From: Ambrosia x helenae
Lineage: Eukaryota > Streptophyta > Magnoliopsida > Asterales > Asteraceae
Length of the DNA: 64,000 nt
Direction of reading: 5' to 3'
Assembly: GCA_030844895.1 (NCBI GenBank)
Contig: JAUTDX010001409.1
Location: forward strand, 24,032-88,031
The position numbers and the translations under genes were made by a program. The notes below the pieces were generated by a model. That model was not told the DNA's origin, ran no database searches, and was given only the letters and a program-made list of their open reading frames with translations. Numbering within the stretch: position 1 is the stretch's first letter; each line of letters begins with the position of its first letter. Positions 34,602 through 44,694 of the stretch are shown in pieces.

Positions 34602-37600
34602 TTAGTTTTTATGAGGGACCCAAGCCTTGTTGGTCTTGGGTCTTTGAGTATCAGTAAATGAGACATTCAAAGATTCCTTCTTTTCAACAGTTTTCTTTTC
34701 AACATTTTTCTTTTCAACAACCGGTTTCTCTAAAACTTTCGTTTCAGGAACTTCTTTTACCGGTTTTGAAGTTGAACTTGAGGTACCTGAAGATCCAGTT
34801 GGTGGCCAAGATTGTTCCGATCGTTTTAAAATTCTTACTTGAGTTTGAAATTTTGGTTGAACTTTGTCAGAATTCCTAGAAACAATCTTAGGTGGAAAAT
34901 TCCAAGATACCTTTTTCGAGTTAACGAACGAAGGCCCAACCTTTGATTTAACATAAGGTTTAGAATACAAATTTAAATTTTTAATAATTCGGATTCACTA
35001 TAGGCCTCTTCATTCTATTATCCATAGCAATCAGATTTCGATTGTCATAAGCAACCGGTCGATTTCCTCTTTGGTAAAAATTCAGTTTGTCATAAAATTG
35101 CTTTTGAGGATAAAATGATTTTTGAGGAAAACCAACATTCGGATTTCTATGATTCTGCCTATTTTCAACCTCTAGCCTTTTTCGTCTTACGTATGGACAG
35201 TGAGCAAGTAAATGCCCTCTCTCTCCACACTTAAAACAGGCTCTATACTCTTCAAACGAGTTACCATCATCAAATCTAGCAAATGTGTTGACCGGATATT
35301 GATTCTTATAACACTGTTGCCTCAAACTCTCAGGAACGGGCTCTAGTGAATAAGTCGGTTCAACAAATCCATTTACTTTCTCTTTTGGTTTCACAAATTG
35401 TGTGACATGAACCTTTGATGTTTTAGAATTATCACCAATTTTATCGATTTTAGAATAGTTAGCGAACTGTATTGGATATTCTTCATTAGAAATTATTTTA
35501 TCGGATCCTTCCATCCGATAAAACACTTTCATAGATTTATCACTACAATCACTTTTCTCGCTTTTCTTCACTGACTAATTCTGAGTCTGTTCAACTTTAG
35601 GAGAATGTTGAACCTTAGGTATTTCCCTACCCTCAGTAGTTCGAGTGTTATTTTCCAAAGAAATCTCAACATTCTTCTGAGGTTCATCATTCTCGGAATC
35701 AGAATCATCAGTTACTGCAACCACGCCCTCATCATTTACTCCCAAAATCGGTCTTTCATCAGAATTTGGATCACCAACACTTGAAGTGTTCGATTCATTT
35801 TCTGATGAAGATCCAGATTTAACAGAACTTTCCGGTGTCACAGTGTATAAATTGTGATTCTCAAATAACACCGGATAAGGTACTAATTTGTAGCTCACAT
35901 TTTGGTTTGGTTCTTCAATGATGTGGTCTAAGACATAAGCTACATTTATATAACTTTCAAGTTTCTTGTTTATCTTTTCTGAAAAACATTTAACTTTTTC
36001 CATTTCAAGTTTTGTTTCTTCAGTTTCATTAATATAGTTATTAATGGCAATTTGTTTTTGTGACAAAGTTTTTGTTAATTCAGAAATATCTTTCTTATAG
36101 TTATCTAGTAGCTTATTAACATCTTTTTCATTTTTGCGATAAGACTCAATGGCGGTTCTAGCACTTTCAAGTTGGTACTTTAAGTCCTTAACCTCGCCCT
36201 CAAGTCTATTACATTTACCACATCATTTTTCATTAGAAATAGAATTAGAACTTACCATTTTAGGAGCTTCTATCATAGCCATCAATGCGAAGTGAGCTTC
36301 CTTTCCTGCAAAGAATTTGGAGTAGTCAACTTTTGAGAAAGTATCATCTACCATGCAAGATCTCTTAGTCATAAGAAAATCCGCTTCAACAAGAAGTTGC
36401 TCCACATCATCATCAAGCGAATTAACACTTGATTCAGAATCATATTCGCTCTCGGTGTCAGAATAAACAGATACATGATCATCAGAAGAATCTGGAACTG
36501 CTTCTTCAATCATTGGCTCCTCAACCTTCTTAGAACTAACCTCATCAATCACAATCTTCTTTTCTTCATCATCAACTATCACCAGCTCCTCATTCACCAT
36601 CTCTTGAGCTAAACAAGCAACATTACCACCAGTGACCTCTTCAACACCTATTTGCATTGTATTCCAATCAAAACCTTCATCCTTTTGGATCGCCAATGCT
36701 TGACTCTCATTTTGCTGTTGAGTGTTTGGTGTCGAAACTGGAACAATGGTTCTGATTTGGTTTGGTGTTGTTTGGTTTTGGTTGGTTGTATATGTTTGTC
36801 TTTGGTTGGTATTTTGTGAGGTGTTTTGTCGGTTTTGGTAATTATTTTGGTTTTGATAGTTGTTATTTTGGTTTTGAAATGTGACTTGGTTTTGTGATTG
36901 ACGGTTTTGATAATTTGAGTTAAATGGGTTGCGGTTTCCTTGTTATTTGGGTTGAGTACACTCTCGAGCAAAATGTCCTTTGGTCCATAATTATTGCAAG
37001 TCACCTTTGCTTTATTGAAACCATAGGTAGTGTTTGGTGTAGTACTACCGGTTTTCTCAATAAACTCTATAGGTCGTCTCATGACACTAGCAAACGCCCA
37101 CTGAATGTCAATCAATTCCATCTCTTCTTTATTAATTTGGGCATAATCTTCATTGGTTAGATTGTTGTTTCCAATTTAACTAGCCACAAGTCCATTGTAT
37201 GATGCAACTAATCCTGAGACAAAAGCAATATGCTGGTGTGCTACTTCAACCATCACATTATTCATGTTAGAAGTTTCTAACACGATTGGACCTGAGCTTG
37301 ATGTGGCTTGACTGACAATTGGTGTAACTTTTGGTGATTGTAGTTGTGTCCTATTTACTGATGATGTTGCAAAGTAATTAGGAACTTGAAAAGTAGATTG
37401 AGGTGGTGTGTAGGATGGTGTTGCAAAATAATTTGCTACACTTAGGGGCTCAACATTTGAAACAAATGCAGTTTGTGGAGCTGAAGCAACACCCACACCT
37501 CCACTAGGAATGGAAGTTGATGAAGAAGTAGTAGAGAAATAAGGTTCCAGATTCTATGGAATCTGGGATATCTTCTCTTTTCTCTTCACTTCCATCTCCT

Positions 37601-38480
37601 TATTCTCCAGCCTTTGAATAAACTCATTAATTGTCCATTACTGATAAGCATCTTTCTCTTTTAACACTTCAATATGCTGATTTCAGTATGGTGGTAAAGC
37701 ATCAGTAAACTTCTCTACAATTTCTGTCATTGGATAAGAAACCTGATAATTTGACAACTCGGTCAACAAATGAAAGAACCTTGGAGTAATCTCCTTCAAG
37801 GTTTCATTCCCAATGTAACTAAAATTATCAAACTCTTTCTTTAACTCTTCAATCCTCAATTTACGAGTCTTCTCGTTCCCATCATGTCTACTCTTTAATA
37901 CATCCCATAGAATTGTAGAAGTAGTGCATGTTCCAAACTGATGTAGAATATCTGAATTCAAAGCTTGAGATAGTTGTGAGAATGCTTTCTTCTCTGCTGC
38001 AAATTTCTTCTTTTCATCATCAGATAGGTCTCCAAGTGCTATTGGTGTTGTTGAATTCTCAATGGTTGGTGCAACATACCCCTTCTCTATCATCTGCCAG
38101 GCTTCTCCACCATCTAATCCCATGCCTTCCAAATGAATCCTGAATTTTCTTTGCCATGAGTAATAATCATTCATGTCTAACAACTTAGGTGGTCGAGTTC
38201 CATTCCCCGAAGATAAATCATTCGCCAAGGTTGTAATGGCATTAGTGGTCTGGCTCTGAACTGCTGTTGCGGCTGCTACTCCCCAAACATCTGGCATTTG
38301 TTGTGGAGGAGGCTTAACAGCAGATTAGGATGGTGTAGAAACGGCCCAATAGTTCGGTATTTGTGTTGGTTGTGTGTTCCCTTTCTCAGCTGCTGCAACT
38401 ACCCAATGATTCCTTGGTACTTGCTGAGGTTGTGTCATAGCAGGTCTCGGTGTCATTGGAAAACCCCAAATGTTATCCAT
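34602..38480 (-). pseudogene. Element C gag (long, two zinc knuckles)
   Basis: ATG at 38480 (MDNIWGFPMTPRPA); stop TAA near 38327. Core gag (UBN2/Copia type) at 37683-38297: LLDMNDYYSWQRKFRIHLEG, FSQLSQALNSDILHQFGTC, FHLLTELSNYQVSYPM. Then a Ser/Thr/Pro linker (37176-37496), a first knuckle of the CNNYG...GHFARECTQPK kind that needs a frameshift near 36980, a Gln/Asn-rich segment, an acidic segment 36223-36696, a coiled coil (about 35980-36215), a second acidic part and a clean knuckle CFKCGERGHLLAHCPY (about 35193-35240). The tail 34602-34970 is rich in KKNVEKKTVEKK. Stops at 37683, 37640, 37556, 37175, 36222 and 35573 are mostly CAA/CAG/TGG turned to stop. It is about 1,290 codons, several times the usual Copia gag. 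Confidence 0.88.
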
Positions 38481-38499
38481 GATGTACGGAATGAAAACA

Positions 38500-38830
38500 C
38501 TTAGAAAAATTTGAAAGACATATTTTGGTTCGACCTAAACAACTTAATCGGGGGTTCTAATGAACTAGACAAAGTTGGTTCGACCCCTGAGATGAATTCA
38601 AATGAGAAACTGAAACACTAAGACTTGATTCGACCCTGAAAAGACCTTGGTTCGTCCTCACATAAGCTCGAATGAACTTCAAAGTTTTGAATGAAACACA
38701 ACACACTCTGAATGACGAACAAACAACAGATTCGACCCAAAAACTCAACTGGTTCGACATAAAAACACTTGGTTCGACCTACAAATCACAATGGTTCAAC
38801 ACAAACATACTTGATTCGACCTGACCCATT
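38500..38830 (-). promoter_or_regulatory. Leader of element C with TTCGACC half-sites
   Basis: At least seven GGTTCGACC or TTCGACCC half-sites between 38528 and 38822, just upstream of the gag ATG. The accessory ORF has a similar cluster (29349-29462) just upstream of its ATG. Confidence 0.5.
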
Positions 38831-39094
38831 GCAAAATCAATTTTTCTTCAAAAATCACTCAATTTGATCTGAATTTTTCAAAAGTTGATGGATTTTGATG
38901 ATATTAATCAGGTTTTGCTTCGGATTTGATGGAGATTAACTTCGTAAAAGAAATTTAGATTTTATCTATAAAACAAGTCTAAATCAATCAATCTCCGTGT
39001 TCATGCAAAGTTCATGCAAAATAGATAAAATTTTGATGTTTTGATGAAAAATCTGATTGAAAACTATCAATTTGCAGTTGTGTGATTGAGTAAA

Positions 39095-39106
39095 GCTCTG
39101 ATACCA
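39095..39106 (-). other. Primer-binding site, tRNA-iMet (element C)
   Basis: TGGTATCAGAGC on the minus strand, three bases from the 5' LTR end at 39110. Confidence 0.92.
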
Positions 39107-39109
39107 CTT

Positions 39110-39610
39110 TGTAAAGGATCGGATTGTAAGAAATCAACTAGTTTATCACACAAGTAGAGCAATCTAGGTGCAGAAACCCTAGATCACATGAAAAATGATA
39201 ATAATCAGATCAGAACACAAAGAAATCCATTTTAATAATCATTTCATTGATAATCAATTGATATTAATCTTACAAAGCTTTAGATTACAATGAAAACGTA
39301 GTTTAGAACCTTCTAGACACTCTATACAAAACACACAGTTCACACACACAAATGACCAACTGTTCTTTACCTGCAAAACAAAACAAACATATATATAGAA
39401 AACCTCATTCGACCCCTGCAGAGGTCGAACGAGTCTATTCGACCCATACCTATTCGAACCAACACTATTACATAAACAAAAACTTTGTTCGACCCTATTA
39501 TTGTTCATTCGTCCCCACGTATGGTCGAATGGGTTTCAATATCTTCACATCTTCAACTTTAAACGCCATATTGATTAATCCAAAGCGATAGCCACACTTA
39601 TGCATCTACA
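39110..39610 (-). repeat. Element C 5' LTR
   Basis: 501 bases with TGTAAAGG and TCTACA ends. On the minus strand: half-site cluster (39405-39530), TATA TCTATATATATG (about 39389-39402), and donor-like TTTTGCAG|GTAAAG (about 39367-39380). Closely matches 25253-25743. Confidence 0.93.
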
Positions 39611-41317
39611 CGAGTTCGTGTTACGAGTATAGCTAACGGAAGTTGTAACGCTCGTCGTGTCTTTGTTTTAATTATTTTGGCGTTAAAATTATATTTATGT
39701 AGTTTAAGTTATTTTTGAGTAAAACGAACCGAACCGACTTGCAACCAAAAGTTATCTTATTAATAACTTGAACGAACGAAAAATGACTAACTTATAATAT
39801 ACTTATTGTCGCGAGGTTAATCAAATGTCAAACTATATATGAACACATCTTTGTTTAGATATTTAAACGCAATATTTAGCGAAACGTAAATTATTTGGAG
39901 TTTAAAGGTTTAGTTAACTTATGTCGTGTGTGTTATGGAAATGGGTGATTTAGCAGTCAATATTATATGGGATATTCGAGTAGGCAAGTTTATAAATACT
40001 TATACGTAAACTCATATTATTAAAACTATTACTCAAGTATGATACTAGTCAACTTACTATTGTTTTCGAGCCATCAAATAGAGAGTTATTTACACTTATG
40101 CAAATTATTGTGACGTGTATCAAATGTTAAACTATAATATATAAATGTACTTGTCGAGAAGTATACTTTACTCGCTTATTATTACTTTTGAAGGTTAAAC
40201 CATGTGTCGTGTATTTGTACATTTGATGTTTCGGGAAAATATAGACAGCTTGAGTTGTCTGGTTTTATGCAAAAACAGAGGAAACTCTGCCCAAATTTTT
40301 ATAAAATATAAGAAACATATCGGGCATTTAAATCTATAAATTTGTACAAATAAATCAACGCAACCTCGTATACTACATTAAAATATATATTTATAGTAAC
40401 TATACATACACATATACTTTCGAGAAACAAAACCATGTTCCTATCGGTTCGTTAAGTCATACACACTTTAAGACGCGCATTCTTTCAATGCGAGTCTAGG
40501 TAGTTGAATAAGCTATCTTTACAACCAAGAAATGAGTTAAACTCATTTGCATTAGAATTTAAGGCATCCTTTACTTGTAATAGGACACAAGAGATTCAAT
40601 TAATCCAGCTTCAGACATTGTTTGCTATTCTTTCATAATACATTTCAGGTGAGTCATACTTATCCCATTTTACTCTTCAACAATTTTGGGGCTCAACATG
40701 TATCCTATGCAAACATACACAAAACACTTTCATACTCACATGCTCAATCTACTAAACATGCTTACAAACTATGCCATACTAGAATTCAAACTAATATACA
40801 AAAGCCTTAAGCATACAACCCACCTTACATGTATAGCGCTATAGGAGTAGCACACCGTCCCCTTAATAGGTCATGTTAAGTTTTACCGCCCACCACTTCG
40901 GTGTTAGGTCAATCAGTGCACACGAGTGTTGATTATGCCTTTTGTATGATTTTGTATGTGCAAAAACTATAGCATGATGATTTGAGTAAAACATATTAAT
41001 ACTATGTATGTAAACCAAAACTAGTATGCTCACCAATACTTTATGTGTCGACGGATATTTTATACATGTTGCAGGAAAAGCTTGATGAGGTGAAACAAGA
41101 TATATCACTTAGGATTCGGCCTTAGAAACAAACGAAACAATCTTTATTCATGTCTATGTTGATGTATTTTCTCGTGAACAAATTGTATACTTGTTGAACC
41201 TTAGATACGAATGAAAACTAATTTAAATCTATTGTCAAAATTTAGTGTTATGAAGTCTTTGAACAATCTATCACAAGTCGTGCCTCGATGTATTCTGCCA
41301 TCGGTTAGGGTGTGACA
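39611..41317. mobile_element. Solo LTR 2, right part
   Basis: Second part of the LTR begun at 24092; ends GGTGTGACA at 41317 with TSD GTTGA at 41318-41322. No coding region is recognised. Confidence 0.85.
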
Positions 41318-41322
41318 GTTGA

Positions 41323-41444
41323 AAATGATCTTGTGTGCATTTTTAAATCGTTTAATATGATTTTGCTAGATTGTTAGGGTTTTCGCACCTGACGTTTACA
41401 TATCGTTGAGATTAACTGTTAATTGATTGATTTCCGAACCTACA
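41323..41444 (+). repeat. Element B 3' LTR, second part
   Basis: Resumes with AAAATGATCTTGTGTGC and ends CGAACCTACA, matching 8575-8696 at the end of the 5' LTR. Sequence of element E begins at 41445. Confidence 0.8.
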
Positions 41445-41807
41445 CTCATATGTCTCTCTGCCAAGACTACATCTTTTAGTGAGATTTCATTAAAAGTTCA
41501 ATATCTGGGATATGCAATTTCGGCAAAAACTGATTTCAATCTATCCCATGCATTGTTCATGGACTTGGTAGCAAATGTGAAGGCCATTAAGTCAGGTTCA
41601 AACAATGCTTTTCTACTTTATCCTAGACTCTTGAGTTTTTATTTACAAAAAAGTTTTACCAGAAAAGGATTTTTAACAAGGCAAACTCTTTGGAATTCAA
41701 GTCTAACAAGTGAAACTTTTACAAAAATGTTGGGGTCAAAAACCCAAGAAAAAGTGTCAAAAATTAAAGTTTCAAAAACACAAGCAAAGAGTGTTGAGCC
41801 AACATTT
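41445..41807 (+). pseudogene. Element E accessory ORF, first readable part
   Basis: Reads CLSAKTTSFSEISLKVQYLG, DFNLSHALFMDLVANVKAI and FLLYPRLLSFYL, the same type of helical domain as the N-terminal domain of the element C accessory ORF (C has LLMYPRFL). A Lys-rich part (TQEKVSKIKVSKTQAKSVEP) follows before D interrupts it at about 41807. The beginning of the domain should lie left of the element B insertion, but no such coding sequence is visible before 7856. Function unknown. Confidence 0.65.
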
Positions 41808-42315
41808 GTTGTCACAGGATCGGATTGTAAGAAATCAACTATTTTATCACACAAGTAGAGTCATCTAGGTGCGGAAACCCTAGATCACATGCAAAAAGAT
41901 AATCAACAACTCAGAACACAAAGAAATCCATTTCAATAAACATTTTCATTGATAATCAATTGATATAAACCTTACACGACCTTAGATTACAATGAAAACA
42001 CAATTCAGAACCTTCTAGACACTCTAGAGAAAACACACACTTCACACACACAAATGACTCGTCCAACTAACCTGCAAAACAAACTTAGACTATATATAGA
42101 CATGCTCATATCACCTTTGCAGAGGTCGAATGAACACGTTCGACAATTACATGACTCGAACAAATAAGATAATACGACTAAAACTTCCGTTCGACCCTTC
42201 TTGATTCTCATTCGACCCCACGATGGGTCGAATGGCCTTCATAATCTACCAATCTTCAACTTTAAACGCCATTTATTGTAGAATCCAAAGCGATAGCCAC
42301 ACTTATGCATCAACA
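41808..42315 (-). repeat. Element D 3' LTR
   Basis: Plus-strand reading TGTTGTCACAGG...ATCAACA. TATA-like TCTATATATAG about 42088-42102; half-sites 42106-42233. Confidence 0.88.
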
Positions 42316-42328
42316 AACTCCCCCTTGG
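42316..42328 (-). other. Polypurine tract (element D)
   Basis: CCAAGGGGGAGTT on the minus strand, directly next to the 3' LTR. Confidence 0.88.
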
Positions 42329-42331
42329 CTA

Positions 42332-44028
42332 TTACTTAGATTGTTGTTCTTGGTACTCTAACGTTTTGTTTATTAACTTGATCTTTAACGACTTTCTTTG
42401 TTTTGCGCTCATTTCTGGTCCAGCTTTCTTCTTGAGCGAACTTTCCTTTGTAAATTCTCTAACCTTCACAAACTTTCCGAGCAACTTGTTATAATCACAT
42501 CCAGCATTGACATCCCATGCAAAGCAAAAGCACACGATTTTATAGAATCTCCACGCTTGCTCTAAGTCTTCAACATCGAAATGAATTGGATTGAAATACA
42601 TCATGTTGATATCTTTAGCTGAGCAATTGATTAACCACATAGGATCAAACACACGAATCTTCTTGCACATCAGCTTCGGATCCTTATCACGTAGCACGAT
42701 CACAGCTTCAGCAGTCTTCCAATCATAGTACCAAAAATTAAAATCTTTGCTGAAATTCTGTTGTATTGGCATTAACGGTATTCTCTTCATCACCACAGGA
42801 GGTTTGTATTTTAACATCACCTTCTTTAATCCAATTTTGGGATCAATTTCTTTGTGTACAACCCGTTTAGGATATTGAGGCCTAAACAAGTTCCATTTTG
42901 TTCTGATTTCCCAAGCCATCATGTCTGCAAACCATCCAACAGTTGTATTATTCACAGAAGCACCGCCCAAAGTATGTCTACAAACATCTATCACAACCCA
43001 GTATGGTAGTGTTTTGATGTCATGGAATCTGTAGAAGTACATTGTTCCCTTTTCCCATTTTATTCCAACACACTTCAGCTGTGGAAAATACTTCCAACCT
43101 AATGCTCTTCCTTTAAACACTTTGTTATGCTATTTATAGAAAGCACCTTGTACTTCTGCCACTGGTCTATTAGCTTCCTTTTCTTTCAACTTTTTCAACA
43201 ACTCTTTCAGTTCATCAGATTGTTTGAAAGATTGTTTCTTTTTAGCTTCTTTTCCAAACACTTAATCTAGAATCTTCTTTCCTTTTATCTCAGCTAACTT
43301 TTCAACTTCATTCAATATTTGTTCATTTATCTCAGGAATCACCACATTCTTCTTCATAAGATAGTACTCCGGATACTCTTCGTGAGAAATATCTTCTATC
43401 TCAACTTCTTCAAAGACTGGAGTATCTTGATCATCTGAGTGTGTTCCTGCTTCTTTAACTGGAATATCAAGAATCACTTTCTCTTTCATAATCTCTTCTA
43501 GTGATCTCCCGACCTGCTTAGCAAGACCTTCAAGTACTTCATTTGTCATTGCTGCAGATAATTCACCATCTTCAAGGTCAGGATCTTGATAATCAATCAA
43601 ATACTTCATATCATCACCTTCAAATATCTCTGGGAATTTTCCAGTTAATTCAATAGTCCAAACATTTCTTTCAAGCATATGTTTATACAATCTTTTGTCA
43701 TCTTCTGATAAGGCACGAATCTTGTCAGTCCAATAAATACTTTGATCTTCATCAACATTCTCTCCTTACTTCTTCTTTGAGCTGGATTCGCTTTTGCTGC
43801 CTTTCTCAGATTCTCTCTTCTTGAAGCTAAACTGGTTTGCATCATCAGAATCTTTGTCACTTGATTCTTTGTCTTTGTTAGAACTTTTACCTCCTGAATT
43901 ATCATCATCATCAGAACTATTGTCTTCATCATCATCTTTATCACCTTCGTCAGAACTTTCAAAATCAACTTGTTCTTCCTCCTCTTCCTCACCATCCTTT
44001 AACTGTGGTGCTTTAGAGTACAGTTACA
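42332..44028 (-). pseudogene. Element D accessory ORF, acidic and C-terminal parts
   Basis: Begins in the acidic region (EEEEEQVDFESSDEGDKD), then WTIELTGKFPEIFEGDDMKY, FEEVEIEDISHEEYPEYY, EVQGAFYK and a 262-codon uninterrupted stretch (42332-43120) with FHDIKTLPYW, RVVHKEIDP, MKRIPLMP, FWYYDWKTAEAVIVL, FDPMWLINCS, MYFNPIHFD and the basic tail KQRKSLKIKLINK. Only three stops interrupt about 565 codons (near 43768, 43263 and 43130). It matches element C closely, with C lacking the FWYYDW part because of its frameshift. N-terminal domain and coiled coil are deleted. Function unknown. Confidence 0.85.
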
Positions 44029-44169
44029 TGCAGACGGACCCAAGCCTTGTTGGTCGAATGAGAAGATTCCATGTTCATTCAAAGTTCATGCAAAACAGAT
44101 AAAATTGTGATGTTTTTTATGAAAAATCTGATTGAAAACTATCAATTTGCAGTTATGTGATTAAGTAAA

Positions 44170-44181
44170 GCTCTGATACCA
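44170..44181 (-). other. Primer-binding site, tRNA-iMet (element D)
   Basis: TGGTATCAGAGC on the minus strand, three bases from the 5' LTR end at 44185. Confidence 0.92.
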
Positions 44182-44184
44182 CTT

Positions 44185-44689
44185 TATTAAGGATCGGATT
44201 GTAAGAAATCAACTAGTTTCTCACACAAGTAGAGTAATCTAGGTGCGGGAACCCTAGATCACATGCAAAATGATAATCAACAAATTAGAACACAAAGAAA
44301 TCCATTTCAATAAATATTTTCATTGATAATCAATTGATATAAACCTTACATGACCTTAGATTACAATGAAAACACAATTCAGAACCTTCTAGACACTCTA
44401 GAGAAAACACACACTTCACATACACAAATGACTCGTCCAACTAACCTGCAAAACAAACTTAGACTATATATAGACATGCTCATTAGACCTTTGCATAGGT
44501 CGAATGAACACGTTCGACCATTACATGACTCGAATAAACAAGATAATACAACTAAAACTTTCGTTCGACCCTTCTTTATTCTCATTCAACCCCACGATGG
44601 GTCGAATGGCCTTCATAATCTACCAATCTTCAACTTTAAACGCCATTTATTGTAGAATCCAAAACGATAGCCACACTTATGCATCAACA
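44185..44689 (-). repeat. Element D 5' LTR
   Basis: Starts TATTAAGG (TG decayed to TA) and ends ATCAACA. TATA-like box about 44461-44474 and half-sites 44480-44610. Matches 41808-42315. Confidence 0.88.
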
Positions 44690-44694
44690 CATTT

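Larger units (their letters stand above)
25253..39610 (-). mobile_element. Copia element C, 14.4 kb, with accessory ORF
   Basis: A long Ty1/Copia retrotransposon in minus orientation with TGTA...TACA-type LTR ends (25253-25743 and 39110-39610) that differ by only a few percent by eye. Flanks are CAAGT (25248-25252) and CGAGT (39611-39615), a 5-bp TSD with one change. Order in element direction: LTR, primer-binding site, leader, gag (38480-34602), pol (34589-31201), 1-kb spacer, promoter-like block (30140-29930), accessory ORF (29270-25757), purine tract, LTR. The order PR-IN-RT-RH is that of Copia. Typical Copia elements are about 5 kb and SIRE-type ones about 10 kb, so this is unusually long. 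Confidence 0.93.
7856..41444 (+). mobile_element. Copia-family element B, internally deleted and interrupted three times
   Basis: A decayed plus-strand relative of element C. Its own parts are: 5' LTR (about 7856-8696), primer-binding site (8700-8711), leader and gag (8712-8808, 10506-11291, 21942 to about 22785), the C-terminal part of the accessory ORF (about 22785-23720), a purine tract (about 23721-23732) and a 3' LTR in two pieces (23733-24091 and 41323-41444). Removing the three later insertions leaves about 2.7 kb of interior, with no protease, integrase, reverse transcriptase or RNase H. Gag is joined directly to the accessory ORF. The left boundary and TSD are not secure. Confidence 0.65.
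41808..44689 (-). mobile_element. Element D: non-autonomous Copia derivative keeping the accessory ORF
   Basis: 2.9 kb, minus orientation. LTRs at 41808-42315 and 44185-44689, flanked by CATTT (41803-41807 and 44690-44694; the left LTR end seems to lack one T). Interior: primer-binding site 44170-44181, leader with half-site, a 20-base scrap identical to element C gag at 34616-34634 (44035-44054), then accessory ORF (44028-42332) and purine tract (42316-42328). Gag and pol are otherwise gone. LTRs are related to, but clearly different from, those of C. Confidence 0.88.
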
